NCBI GenBank assembly: GCA_000720845.1
Contig: JODU01000001.1
Span: forward strand, 434,001-498,000
Direction: 5' to 3'
Length of the DNA: 64,000 bases
Source: Kitasatospora aureofaciens
GTDB lineage: Bacteria > Actinomycetota > Actinomycetes > Streptomycetales > Streptomycetaceae
This document shows positions 33,100-41,201 of this stretch, in pieces. The position numbers and the translations under genes were made by a program. The first letter of the stretch is position 1, and the number at the start of each line of letters is the position of its first letter. The notes under the pieces are model-generated. The model saw only the letters and a program-made list of their open reading frames with translations. It ran no database searches and was not told where the DNA came from.

Positions 33100-34782
33100 A
33101 TGTCCCCAGCGCCGCCCCCCGGCTCCCCGCCGCCCCATGAGGGGACCTCGGCCGAGCTGCTGGCCCGGGTGCCGAAACTGCTGGACGCCATGCGCTCCGT
33201 CGGCAGCGGACTGGGACTGCACGCCACGCTGAACCGGATCTGCGAGACGGCCGCCGATCTGGCGCACGCCCGGTACGCGGCCATCGGCGTCGTGGACCAG
33301 GACGGCGAGGGCCTCGCCGACTTCGTACACCACGGCGTCGACGAGGCGACCGCCCGGTGCGTCGGCCACCTGCCGGACGGCCGCAAGGGCCTGCTCGGCG
33401 CGCTCATCCGTGATCCGGAGCCGGTCCGGCTGACCGACTTGACCGAGGACCCGCGCTCGTGCGGCTTTCCCGACCACCACCCGCCGATGCGCAGCTTCCT
33501 CGGCGTCCCCATCCGCGTGCAGGGCGAGATCTTCGGCAACCTCTACCTGACCGACAAACACGCGGGTGAGCCCTTCAACGACTACGACCTCGCCATGGTC
33601 CGGGTCCTGGCCACGGAGGCCGGTATCGCCATCGGCAACGCGCGACTTCACGAGGCGGCCCAGCAGCGGGAGCGGTGGATCGACGGATCGGTCGCCGTCA
33701 CCACCGCACTGCTGGCCGGCGGCGACACCGACGACGCCCTGCAGACCGTCGCCGAGCAGGCCCGTCGCCTCTCCGGGGCGGCCGCCGGGATCGTGCTGCT
33801 GCCGGCCGACGGGGGCGGCCTGGAGATCGTGGCCGTCGACGCGCCGCGCCTCTCGGACGCCCTCGGGGCGGTCATCCCGCCGGAGAACGCCATCGTGAGG
33901 GAAGTGCTCGCCGGACGGCCCGTGTTCGTGGACGACGCCGCCACCGATCCCCGCCTGGAAGACGGACCTGCGCGCTCCTACGGGCCGGTCATGCTGTTGC
34001 CGCTGTGCCGGGACGAAAAGGTCCTCGGGTGCCTCGTCATGCCCCGTGCCCGGGGGGACCGTCCGTTCACCCGGACGGAGCGGGCGCTCGGCGACCGGTT
34101 CGCCTCGCAGGCGGCGCTGGCGCTCACGATGGCCGAGGCCCAGCGCGACCGGGAGCGGCTCGCCGTGTACGAGGACCGGGACCGGATCGCCCGTGACCTG
34201 CACGATCTCGTCATCCAGCGGCTCTTCGCGACGGGGATGATGCTGGAGAGCGCCCAGCGCGGCTCGGCCGTGCCCGAGGTGCGCGACGGGGTCGGCGGGG
34301 CGGTCGACGAACTCGACGTGACGATCCAGGAGATCCGTTCGGCGATCTTCGCGCTCCAGCAGCCGGCCGAGGCGCCCACGGGACTGCGCACCCGCGTACT
34401 GCGCGAGATCAGCATGGCCGCCGTCCCGTTGGGCTTCACGCCCACGCACCGCTTCGTCGGTCCGGTCGACACCGCCGTCGGCGACGTGACCGGCAAGAAT
34501 CTCATCGCCGCACTGCGCGAGACCCTGTCCAACGCCTTCCGGCACGCCCACGCAGGCCGGATCGAGGTGGTCGTGGACGCGACGGCCACCCTGCCGGACG
34601 GCCGCCCCGGCGTCCGCCTGACCGTCGCGGACGACGGCGTCGGCATCCCCGAGGGCGGCCGGCGCAGCGGCCTGCACAACCTGGAGCGCCGCGCCGAGAG
34701 CGTGGGCGGCACCAGCCGGCTCGGGCCGGGCATCGGGGCGGACGGCGGTGGCACGACGGTGCTGTGGGAAGCGCCCTACTGA
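33100..34782 (+). CDS. DosS/DevS-like GAF-GAF histidine kinase
   Basis: Sensor kinase of 560 residues. GAF-A spans about 35-185 and contains FPDHHPPMRSFLGVPIRV, very like the haem-binding GAF of mycobacterial DosS/DosT; GAF-B spans about 205-350. The HisKA_3 phospho-acceptor is His368 in RDLHDLVIQRLFATG, and the ATPase N-box is NLIAALRETLSNAFRHAH with VADDGVGI. It lies 81 bases after cydCD but has its own -10 (TAGGCT) six bases before the ATG, suggesting a leaderless transcript. No response regulator is adjacent. A role in sensing oxygen or redox is inferred from the domain likeness and from the cyd neighbours. Confidence 0.9.
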   Translation: MSPAPPPGSPPPHEGTSAELLARVPKLLDAMRSVGSGLGLHATLNRICETAADLAHARYAAIGVVDQDGEGLADFVHHGVDEATARCVGHLPDGRKGLLGALIRDPEPVRLTDLTEDPRSCGFPDHHPPMRSFLGVPIRVQGEIFGNLYLTDKHAGEPFNDYDLAMVRVLATEAGIAIGNARLHEAAQQRERWIDGSVAVTTALLAGGDTDDALQTVAEQARRLSGAAAGIVLLPADGGGLEIVAVDAPRLSDALGAVIPPENAIVREVLAGRPVFVDDAATDPRLEDGPARSYGPVMLLPLCRDEKVLGCLVMPRARGDRPFTRTERALGDRFASQAALALTMAEAQRDRERLAVYEDRDRIARDLHDLVIQRLFATGMMLESAQRGSAVPEVRDGVGGAVDELDVTIQEIRSAIFALQQPAEAPTGLRTRVLREISMAAVPLGFTPTHRFVGPVDTAVGDVTGKNLIAALRETLSNAFRHAHAGRIEVVVDATATLPDGRPGVRLTVADDGVGIPEGGRRSGLHNLERRAESVGGTSRLGPGIGADGGGTTVLWEAPY

Positions 34783-34905
34783 GCGCTGCCGACGCCCGTG
34801 ATGCCCCGTGTGCAGCAGCCGCGCTGAGCCGTGTGCAGCAACGGGTCCCCCACTCGTACGACCTGAACGAGACCGCGGGACCCGCGCGGGTCCACGATCG
34901 CTGAC

Positions 34906-35955
34906 ATGCGCTCACCTCGCCGACGCCCGTTGCTCGTTCCGGTGTTGCTGTGCGCGCTCGCCGTGCTGGGAGCCCGCCCCACCGACGGCAGGGACGGCAA
35001 CGACGGGCCCGGCACGGGTCTCGGCCCGCAGGTGGCGCGCCTGTACGAGGACGCGGCGAACGCCACCCGCCAGTACGAGGACGGCCGGCGGGAGGCCGAG
35101 GCGCAACGGTCGAAGGCCCTGGAGTACGAGCGGCGGCTCGACGGGCAACGACGGAAGATCGACGCCATGCACGAGGACCTGGGCCGCATCGCCCGTGCCC
35201 AGTACCGAGACGGCGGCGGGCTCCCGCTCACCGCGCGGATGCTCCTCGCCGACGACCCGGAGGAGCTGATGCGCGGTCAGCGCGCGGTCTCGCGCGCGAA
35301 CCTCGCCGTGGACCGGGCCATCGGCGCGAACCTGCGGGCGGAGGCCCGGCTGGCCGCGGAGGAAGCCAAGGCGCAGGCGGCCTGGCAGGCCCTGGAGAAG
35401 CGCAACGCCGGCCTGGTGAAACTGAAGAAGAAGATCGAGGGCAAGCTGGAGGTGGCGCGGTCACGGCTGGAGGGACAGGCGGACTCCTCCGTCGCGGCCG
35501 GCTCGTGCCCGGGCGCGGTCCGCCTCGACCAGCCGGACGTGCCCGTCGGCCCGTCCTGGGTGGCCCCGGTCGAGACCTACGAACTGTCGGCGTCCTTCGG
35601 CAGCGGCGGATCGCGGTGGGCGAACCGGCACACCGGCCAGGACTTCGCGGTGCCGGTCGGGACACCGGTGCGCTCGGTCGGCACGGGCCGGGTCCTGAAG
35701 GTGTCCTGCGGCGGGGCCTTCGGCATCCAGGTCGTCATCGAGCACCCGGGCGGCTACTACACGCAGTACGCCCATCTCGCCGCCGCAGCCGTCGACCAGG
35801 GCGACCGGATCCGGGCCGGGCAGTGGATCGGCCAGTCCGGCAGCACCGGCAACTCCACCGGACCCCACCTGCACTTCGAGGTACGGGTCACCCCGGAGAT
35901 GGGCTCGGCGCTGGACCCGGTGCCGTGGCTGTCGCAGCACGGAGTGCCGCTGTGA
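34906..35955 (+). CDS. Secreted LytM/M23-family peptidase with coiled coil
   Basis: Cell-wall hydrolase-type protein of 349 residues. An N-terminal signal peptide (RRRPLLVPVLLCALAVLGARP) is followed by a long coiled coil (about 45-190: YERRLDGQRRKIDAMHEDL, EKRNAGLVKLKKKIEGKLEV). The C-terminal M23 domain has the zinc motifs HTGQDF (about 255) and HLHFE (about 329). It should cut peptide cross-links of the wall or act as an EnvC-like activator. The coiled-coil plus M23 arrangement resembles EnvC-type division proteins. It is convergent with the first HAD gene. Confidence 0.88.
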   Translation: MRSPRRRPLLVPVLLCALAVLGARPTDGRDGNDGPGTGLGPQVARLYEDAANATRQYEDGRREAEAQRSKALEYERRLDGQRRKIDAMHEDLGRIARAQYRDGGGLPLTARMLLADDPEELMRGQRAVSRANLAVDRAIGANLRAEARLAAEEAKAQAAWQALEKRNAGLVKLKKKIEGKLEVARSRLEGQADSSVAAGSCPGAVRLDQPDVPVGPSWVAPVETYELSASFGSGGSRWANRHTGQDFAVPVGTPVRSVGTGRVLKVSCGGAFGIQVVIEHPGGYYTQYAHLAAAAVDQGDRIRAGQWIGQSGSTGNSTGPHLHFEVRVTPEMGSALDPVPWLSQHGVPL

Positions 35956-35969
35956 CGGCGCTGGTCGGG

Positions 35970-35992
35970 CCGCGGGGCCGGGTGCCCCGCGG
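35970..35992. terminator. Bidirectional terminator between the M23 and HAD genes
   Basis: CCGCGGGGC pairs with GCCCCGCGG across a five-base loop, 15 bases past the M23 stop and ten before the convergent HAD stop. Confidence 0.75.
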
Positions 35993-36001
35993 AGGCGGAG
36001 A

Positions 36002-36871
36002 TCAGGGCAGGTCCGCCAGCATCCGCTCGATCACGACCGCCACTCCGTCGTCGTTGTTGGCGACGGTCCGCCCCGAGGCGGCGGCGATCACGTCCGGGTG
36101 GGCGTTGCCCATCGCGTACGACCGGCCCGCCCAGGTGAGCATCTCGACGTCGTTCGGCATGTCGCCGAAGGCCACGACCTCCTCGTGCGAGATGCCGCGC
36201 TCCGCGCAGCACAGGGCGAGCGTGCTGGCCTTGGAGACCTCGGGTCCGCTGATCTCCAGCAGGGCGCTGGGGCTGGACCGGGTGACGTTGGCGCGATCGC
36301 CGAGGGCGAGACGGGCCAGTGTGAGGAAGCCGTCGGGGTCCAGCTCGGGATGGAAGGCCAGAATCTTCAGGACGGGCTCGGCAGCGGCACGACCGCCCGG
36401 CGCCAGGATCTCCTCGGCGGGCAGGAGAGCGTCGGGGTCCTCCATGTGCAGTTTCGGGTACGCCGGTTCCTGGTGGAAGCCGTACGTCTGCTCGACCGCG
36501 TAGACCGTGCCGGGCGCCGCCTCCCGCAGCAGCCGCACGGCGTCCAGCGCGTTCTCCTGCGGCAGCTCGCGGACCTTGACGAACCTGTGCCTGCCGGGGC
36601 CGCCGTGCAGGTCGACCACGGCGGCGCCGTTGCCGCAGATGGCGAGGCCGTGCCCGTGGACGTGCGCGCTGACCACGTCCATCCAGCGGGCGGGGCGGCC
36701 GGTGACGAAGAAGACCTCGATGCCCGCCTTCTCCGCGGCGGCCAGCGCGGCGACCGTGCGCGGGGAGACCGACTTGTCGTCGCGCAGCAGGGTGCCGTCG
36801 AGGTCGGTGGCGATGAGCCGCGGGCGAGTGGCGGCGGCCGGGGGCTCGGGCTGTCGGGTCGCTGAGGTCAC
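36002..36871 (-). CDS. Cof-type HAD-IIB phosphatase (copy 1)
   Basis: Haloacid dehalogenase-type sugar- or cofactor-phosphatase. Motif I is IATDLDGTLLRDD (near the N-terminus), motif II VTGRPARW, motif III via SKAS, and motif IV GDMPNDVEML near residue 225. About 289 residues from the GTG chosen at 36871; an ATG at 36889 is an alternative. Neither start has a strong ribosome-binding site, so the choice is uncertain. A second family member lies at 44933-45775. It ends close to the convergent M23 terminator. Substrate unknown. Confidence 0.87.
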   Translation of the reverse strand: MTSATRQPEPPAAATRPRLIATDLDGTLLRDDKSVSPRTVAALAAAEKAGIEVFFVTGRPARWMDVVSAHVHGHGLAICGNGAAVVDLHGGPGRHRFVKVRELPQENALDAVRLLREAAPGTVYAVEQTYGFHQEPAYPKLHMEDPDALLPAEEILAPGGRAAAEPVLKILAFHPELDPDGFLTLARLALGDRANVTRSSPSALLEISGPEVSKASTLALCCAERGISHEEVVAFGDMPNDVEMLTWAGRSYAMGNAHPDVIAAASGRTVANNDDGVAVVIERMLADLP

Positions 36872-36975
36872 CCGGTCATTGTCACGCATATGCGTGCACG
36901 CCCGTGCGAGGGTCCGCACATCTGTGAGCTACGGCTCTCGCGTCCGCCACCCCGGCACCGTCCGGTTCCGTGCTC

Positions 36976-37881
36976 TCATTCCTTCAGCTGCGCCGGCGCC
37001 TCCATCGCGATCCGCTCGAAGAGCTTCTCGTCCGCGGCGAAGTCCGAGCCCGGGATCGGCCAGTGGACGACAAGCTCGGTGAAGCCCAGGTCCCGGTGGC
37101 GTCCGGCGAAGTCCACGAACGCGTCCACGGACTCCAGCGGGCGACTGCGCTCCGGTGTGAAGCCGGTGAGCAGGACCCGGTCCAGCTCGCCCATGTCCCG
37201 GCCGATCGCGGCACAGGCGTCGGCCAGCCGGTCGCCCTGCCGCCGCAGCGCCCGGTCCGACTGCTCGGGGGTGCCGTTCTCGAACAGCTTCGGGTCACCG
37301 GTGGTCACCCACGCCTGACCGTGCCGAGCGGCGAGCGCCAGACCCCGCGGACCGGTCGCCGCCACCGCGAAGGGCAGCCGGGGCCGCTGTACACAGCCCG
37401 GGATGTTGCGCGCCTCGTGGGCCGAGTAGAAGTCTCCCTCGTACGACACGGCGTCCTCGGTCAGCAGCCGGTCGAGCAACGGCAGGAACTCGCCGAACCG
37501 GTCCGCACGCTCGCGCGGCGTCCACGGCTCCTGGCCCAGCGCCGTCGCGTCGAAGCCGGTGCCACCCGCTCCTATGCCGAGGGTGATCCGACCGCCGGAG
37601 ACGTCGTCGAGGGAGATCAGCTCCTTGGCCAGCGTCACCGGGTGCCGGAAGTTCGGCGAGGTGACCAGGGTGCCCAGACGCAGCCGCTCGGTCACGGCCG
37701 CTGCGGCGGTGAGGGTCGGTACGGCACCGAACCACGGTCCGTCCCGGAAGCTGCGCCAGGAGAGGTGGTCGTAGGTGTACGCGGTGTGGAAGCCGAGCTG
37801 CTCGGCCCGCGTCCAGGTCGAACGGCCGCCTTCGTGCCAGCGGCGGTACGGGAGGATCACGGTGCTCAGGCGCAGACTCAT
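36976..37881 (-). CDS. LLM-class flavin/F420-dependent oxidoreductase
   Basis: Luciferase-like monooxygenase family (TIM barrel), 301 residues. Features: LSTVILPYRRW at the N-terminus, AEQLGFHTAYTYDHLSW, GTLVTSPNFRHPVTLAKELISLD and GRITLGIGAGGTGFD. Many actinobacterial members use coenzyme F420. A -10 hexamer TAGGCT lies seven bases before the ATG, so it is probably leaderless. A perfect parS site is 28 bases upstream of the start. The reaction is unknown. Confidence 0.87.
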   Translation of the reverse strand: MSLRLSTVILPYRRWHEGGRSTWTRAEQLGFHTAYTYDHLSWRSFRDGPWFGAVPTLTAAAAVTERLRLGTLVTSPNFRHPVTLAKELISLDDVSGGRITLGIGAGGTGFDATALGQEPWTPRERADRFGEFLPLLDRLLTEDAVSYEGDFYSAHEARNIPGCVQRPRLPFAVAATGPRGLALAARHGQAWVTTGDPKLFENGTPEQSDRALRRQGDRLADACAAIGRDMGELDRVLLTGFTPERSRPLESVDAFVDFAGRHRDLGFTELVVHWPIPGSDFAADEKLFERIAMEAPAQLKE

Positions 37882-37908
37882 GCCTCCGAGCCTATGCGGC
37901 CGCCCCCG

Positions 37909-37922
37909 GTTTCACGTGAAAC
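37909..37922. promoter_or_regulatory. parS site, perfect
   Basis: Perfect GTTTCACGTGAAAC in the gap upstream of the LLM-class oxidoreductase gene and just beyond the stop of the next gene. Confidence 0.9.
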
Positions 37923-37933
37923 AGCCGCCGGCG

Positions 37934-38392
37934 TCACCGTACGCGGCTGCTCAGCCACGGGGTGAGGAGGAGCATCGACACGTGCTCCTTGTGGGCCCGG
38001 TCGCCCGGCAACGGCACGATCAGGCGGTACCCGGGCGGGAAACGTCGCCCGTGGACGTAGGCGAGGCCACCGAAGACGGAGCGCAGGAACGCGGGCACCT
38101 CGTCACGTTCGACATCGGGAAACTCCACGTTCTCGACGGTGACCAGGGCATCGCCCTCGTGGAAGAGCCGCACGCTCACCCGGGGAACGCCGCCGAACTC
38201 GACGAACGCCTCGTGCGGGAGGGAGCCGTCCGTGTCGGTGGTCACCCCCACGCCCGCGCTCATGTGGCGGGAGGTCTGGTCGGCGCCGATGTCGTCGGTG
38301 ACCTCGATCTCCACCGCGTACTCCTCGGCGAGGGCGCGGAGGGCGGTGACGGCGGACTGGGTGGTGGGCAGGTGCTCCATGCCTTCGATCAT
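37934..38392 (-). CDS. Hypothetical protein, 152 residues
   Basis: I do not recognise a family. A soluble, acidic protein without membrane segments or signal. It contains VTALRALAEEYAVEIEVTDD, a helix-plus-strand start, and HEAFVEFGGVPRVSVRLFHEGDALVTVE. It begins six bases after the kptA stop, so it is probably co-transcribed with kptA. A second ATG four codons later (38380) is possible. A parS site lies just past its stop codon. Confidence 0.7.
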   Translation of the reverse strand: MIEGMEHLPTTQSAVTALRALAEEYAVEIEVTDDIGADQTSRHMSAGVGVTTDTDGSLPHEAFVEFGGVPRVSVRLFHEGDALVTVENVEFPDVERDEVPAFLRSVFGGLAYVHGRRFPPGYRLIVPLPGDRAHKEHVSMLLLTPWLSSRVR

Positions 38393-38398
38393 GCTGCG

Positions 38399-38947
38399 TC
38401 AGTGCGGAGCGGGAAAGCGCAGATAGCGGGACGGCACGTGCCGCGTCAGCCAGACCCCGTTCGCGCTGATGTGGAAGACATGTCCGTCGCGGTGCATGGC
38501 GGCGGCGTCCACCGGGAGCACGACCGGCCTGCCGCGGCGGGCTCCGACCCGGGTCGCGGTCTCGCGGTCCGCGGAGAGGTGCACGTCGTGCCGGTTCATC
38601 GGCCGCAGGCCCTCGGCGCGGATGGCTTCCAGGTGCCGGGCCACGGTTCCGTGGTACAGGTACGGCGGCGGGGACGCCGCGGGCAGCTGGAGATCCACGT
38701 CGACACTGTGGCCCTGGCTGGCCCGGATACGGGTGCCCTCGACCGCGAAGCGCCGCTTGTCGTTGGTGGTGACCACGTGGTCGAGCTCCTCGCGGGTGAA
38801 GCGGAAGCCGTGCGCGGCCGCCGCGGCGATCAGCGCGTCGATCTCGACCCAGCCCCCCTCGTCGAGCGTGAGCCCGATCCTCTCCGGCTGGTGGCGCAGA
38901 TGCTTCGACAGGTACTTGGACACCTTCACCGAGCGTTCTCTGTGCAT
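38399..38947 (-). CDS. kptA: RNA 2'-phosphotransferase Tpt1/KptA
   Basis: Transfers the 2'-phosphate of RNA to NAD+, giving appr-1''-2''-cyclic phosphate. The N-terminal lobe SKYLSKHLRHQPERIGLTLDEGGWV and the C-terminal LYHGTVARHLEAIRAEGL plus RHDVHLSADRETAT fit the KptA family (Arg-His-Arg-Arg type NAD site). The ATG at 38947 gives 182 residues; ATG 38962 adds five. Bacterial KptA has no tRNA-splicing role known, and its real substrate is open. Confidence 0.92.
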   Translation of the reverse strand: MHRERSVKVSKYLSKHLRHQPERIGLTLDEGGWVEIDALIAAAAAHGFRFTREELDHVVTTNDKRRFAVEGTRIRASQGHSVDVDLQLPAASPPPYLYHGTVARHLEAIRAEGLRPMNRHDVHLSADRETATRVGARRGRPVVLPVDAAAMHRDGHVFHISANGVWLTRHVPSRYLRFPAPH

Positions 38948-39003
38948 GGCACCAGCCTGCACAGTGAGACGGGCATCACGCGATCGATTTAGCCGACGAG
39001 GTT

Positions 39004-39032
39004 TGATCCACAGTCAAGTCCAGTTATCCACA
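39004..39032. promoter_or_regulatory. Pair of DnaA-box sequences
   Basis: TGATCCACA at 39004-39012 and perfect TTATCCACA at 39024-39032, 20 bases apart, in the gap upstream of kptA. Two boxes are below the size of the two larger clusters. Confidence 0.5.
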
Positions 39033-39057
39033 GGATGGTTGGGGGTCTCTGTGGAAA

Positions 39058-40815
39058 CTACAGAGGCGGCTTCACCCTGGCGAGGCGCCGCAGTACCCGT
39101 GGCGCGAAGCGGTACATGAGACGAGCGCCGCGTGCCTCCGGCGTCACCGGGACCACCGCCCTGTTGTGCACCACCGCCTCCAGGAGCGCGTCCGCCACCT
39201 TCTCCGGCGGGTAGTTGCGCGCCGCGTACAACCGGGCGGTGCGCCGCTGCCGGCGCTTCTCCTCCTCGGCGTCCACCCCCACGAAGTGCGCGGTGGCGGT
39301 GATGCCAGTGTTGACCAGGCCGGGGCAGATCGCCGTGACACCGATCCCCTGACCGGCCAGCTCGGCGCGCAGGCACTCGCTCAGCATCAGCACGGCCGCC
39401 TTGGAGGTGCCGTAGGCGGGCAGCGCCCTGGAGGGCTGGAAGGCCGCCGCCGACGCGGTGTTGACGATGTGGCCGCCCTGTCCGCGCTCGGCCATCTGCC
39501 GGCCGAACAGACGGCAGCCGTGGATCACGCCCCACAGGTTGACGTCGAGGACCTTCTTCCAGTCCTCCGGCGTGGTGTCGAAGAAGGAGCCCGACAGGCC
39601 GATCCCGGCGTTGTTCACGAGCACGTCCACCACGCCGTACTCGGCGGCGACCCTGGCCGCCAGCTTCTCCATCGCCTGCCCGTCGGAGACGTCGACGGTT
39701 TCCGCCCAGGCGGCCGGAGCGCCGATCAGCCGGGACTGCTCCGCGGTCCGGGCGGCGGCCTCGGCGTCCCGGTCGACGGCCACCACGCGCGCGCCGGCCT
39801 CGGCGAAGGCGAACGCCGTCGCCCGTCCGATGCCGTTGCCCGCACCGGTGACCAGGACCAGCTGCCCGCCGAAGCGGTCCGCGTGCTTCCCGTTCGCCCC
39901 GGACCCGGAGCGGCCGTCCTCGGTGGCGGTGACGAACTCCGTGATCCAGTCCGCCAGCCGGTCCGGCCGGGTGCGCGGCACCCAGTGCTTCGCGGGCAGT
40001 GTGCGCCGGGTGAGCTGCGGCGCCCACAGCTCCAGGCCGTCGTAGAGCCGCTCCGACAGGAACGCGTCGCCGAGGGGCGTGATGAGCTGCACGGGGGCGT
40101 GCGCGTAGGCGTCCTCGCGTGGCCTGCGCAGCCGGGGCCGCACGTTGTCCCGGTACAGCCAGGCCCCGTGCGCCGCGTCCGACGGGAGGGAGGCGGTCGG
40201 GTAGTCGCCGCCGGGCACCTTCTCGACGCGCTTCAGGATGCCCGGCCAGCGCTTGCCCAGGGGGCCGCGCCAGGCCAGCTCCGGGAGCACGGGGGTGTGC
40301 AGCAGATAGACGTACCAGGACTTGGCGCCCTGGCCGAGGAGCTGTCCGACCCGGCGCGGGGTGGGCTGCCTGAGACGCTTGTTGATCCAGTGCCCGAAGT
40401 GATCGAGGGAGGGGCCTGACATCGAGGTGAAGGAGGCGATGCGGCCCTCGGTGCGCTTGACCGTGACGAACTCCCAGGACTGCACCGAGCCCCAGTCGTG
40501 GCCGACCAGGTGCACGGGCCGGTCCGGACTGACCGCGTCGGCCACCGCCAGGAAGTCGTCCGTCAGCTTCTCCAGCGTGAACCCGCCCCGCAGCGGGCTC
40601 GGCGCGGTGGACCGGCCGTGACCGCGGACGTCGTAGAGGACCACGTGGAAGGCGCCGGCCAGGCGGGCGGCGACCTCGGACCAGACCTCCTTGCTGTCCG
40701 GGTAGCCGTGCACCAGGACGACCGTGGGCCGCCGCGGATCGCCCAGCTCGGCCACGCACAGTTCGACCTCGCCCGAACGCACCCGGCGCACCCGTGCGCC
40801 GTCCAGCACCGTCAT
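39058..40815 (-). CDS. Alpha/beta-hydrolase fused to short-chain dehydrogenase
   Basis: Bifunctional 585-residue protein. Residues 1 to about 300 are an alpha/beta hydrolase with VLVHGYPDSKEVW and the nucleophile elbow GHDWGS typical of epoxide hydrolases. Residues about 310-585 are an SDR with TGAGNGIG (NAD(P) site), NNAG, and the active-site tyrosine in YGTSKAA. GGCGGAGGAG three bases before ATG 40815 fixes the start. It is likely a cytoplasmic enzyme acting on a lipid or epoxide; the two activities may act in sequence. No operon partner is visible. Confidence 0.88.
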   Translation of the reverse strand: MTVLDGARVRRVRSGEVELCVAELGDPRRPTVVLVHGYPDSKEVWSEVAARLAGAFHVVLYDVRGHGRSTAPSPLRGGFTLEKLTDDFLAVADAVSPDRPVHLVGHDWGSVQSWEFVTVKRTEGRIASFTSMSGPSLDHFGHWINKRLRQPTPRRVGQLLGQGAKSWYVYLLHTPVLPELAWRGPLGKRWPGILKRVEKVPGGDYPTASLPSDAAHGAWLYRDNVRPRLRRPREDAYAHAPVQLITPLGDAFLSERLYDGLELWAPQLTRRTLPAKHWVPRTRPDRLADWITEFVTATEDGRSGSGANGKHADRFGGQLVLVTGAGNGIGRATAFAFAEAGARVVAVDRDAEAAARTAEQSRLIGAPAAWAETVDVSDGQAMEKLAARVAAEYGVVDVLVNNAGIGLSGSFFDTTPEDWKKVLDVNLWGVIHGCRLFGRQMAERGQGGHIVNTASAAAFQPSRALPAYGTSKAAVLMLSECLRAELAGQGIGVTAICPGLVNTGITATAHFVGVDAEEEKRRQRRTARLYAARNYPPEKVADALLEAVVHNRAVVPVTPEARGARLMYRFAPRVLRRLARVKPPL

Positions 40816-41201
40816 GTCTCCTCCGCCCAGCGCCGCGGGTGCGGCAGATCGTCGTCCAGCCAGAAGGCACTCGCCCCGGGATGCGCGGAGCCGGTCACGA
40901 CCACCGCGACCCGCGCGGTTCCGTGCGGAGTCCGGCCGCCACCGTCGTCGTGCCACCCATGCCGTGCCACCCCCGTTCCGCCGTCCCGGCGCGGTCCGCG
41001 CCGGCCGTGATACTCGCCCGTAACGTGACGCCGCCGAATCTCCCAGTTGTTAGACCAGTCGTCAATAGGGTGGTGGGCGCGGCCCGGAAAGCCACGCCGT
41101 GGCCCTCAGGTACGGCATCCCCTACGGGCCCGTACTACTCGAGACTGACGCCAAGACGGCCCCGCGGTCTGACGACCGCAGTGGCGGGCGTCACTACTGT
41201 C
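40816..41201. other. 386-bp gap before the first ABC gene
   Basis: No gene is supported. It holds the promoters of the divergent hydrolase-SDR and ABC genes. A TACTGT -10-like hexamer at 41195-41200 lies eight bases before the second in-frame start codon of the ABC gene. Confidence 0.5.

Noticed and set aside
30079..34677. 1532-codon open frame on the minus strand opposite cydCD and the kinase
   Set aside because: High-GC third-position shadow of the plus-strand genes, with low-complexity Arg/Gly/Asp composition and no motifs.
34783..34905. c-di-AMP (ydaO) riboswitch before the M23 gene
   Set aside because: Wall-hydrolase genes in Streptomyces sometimes carry one, but the conserved core sequences are not visible here.
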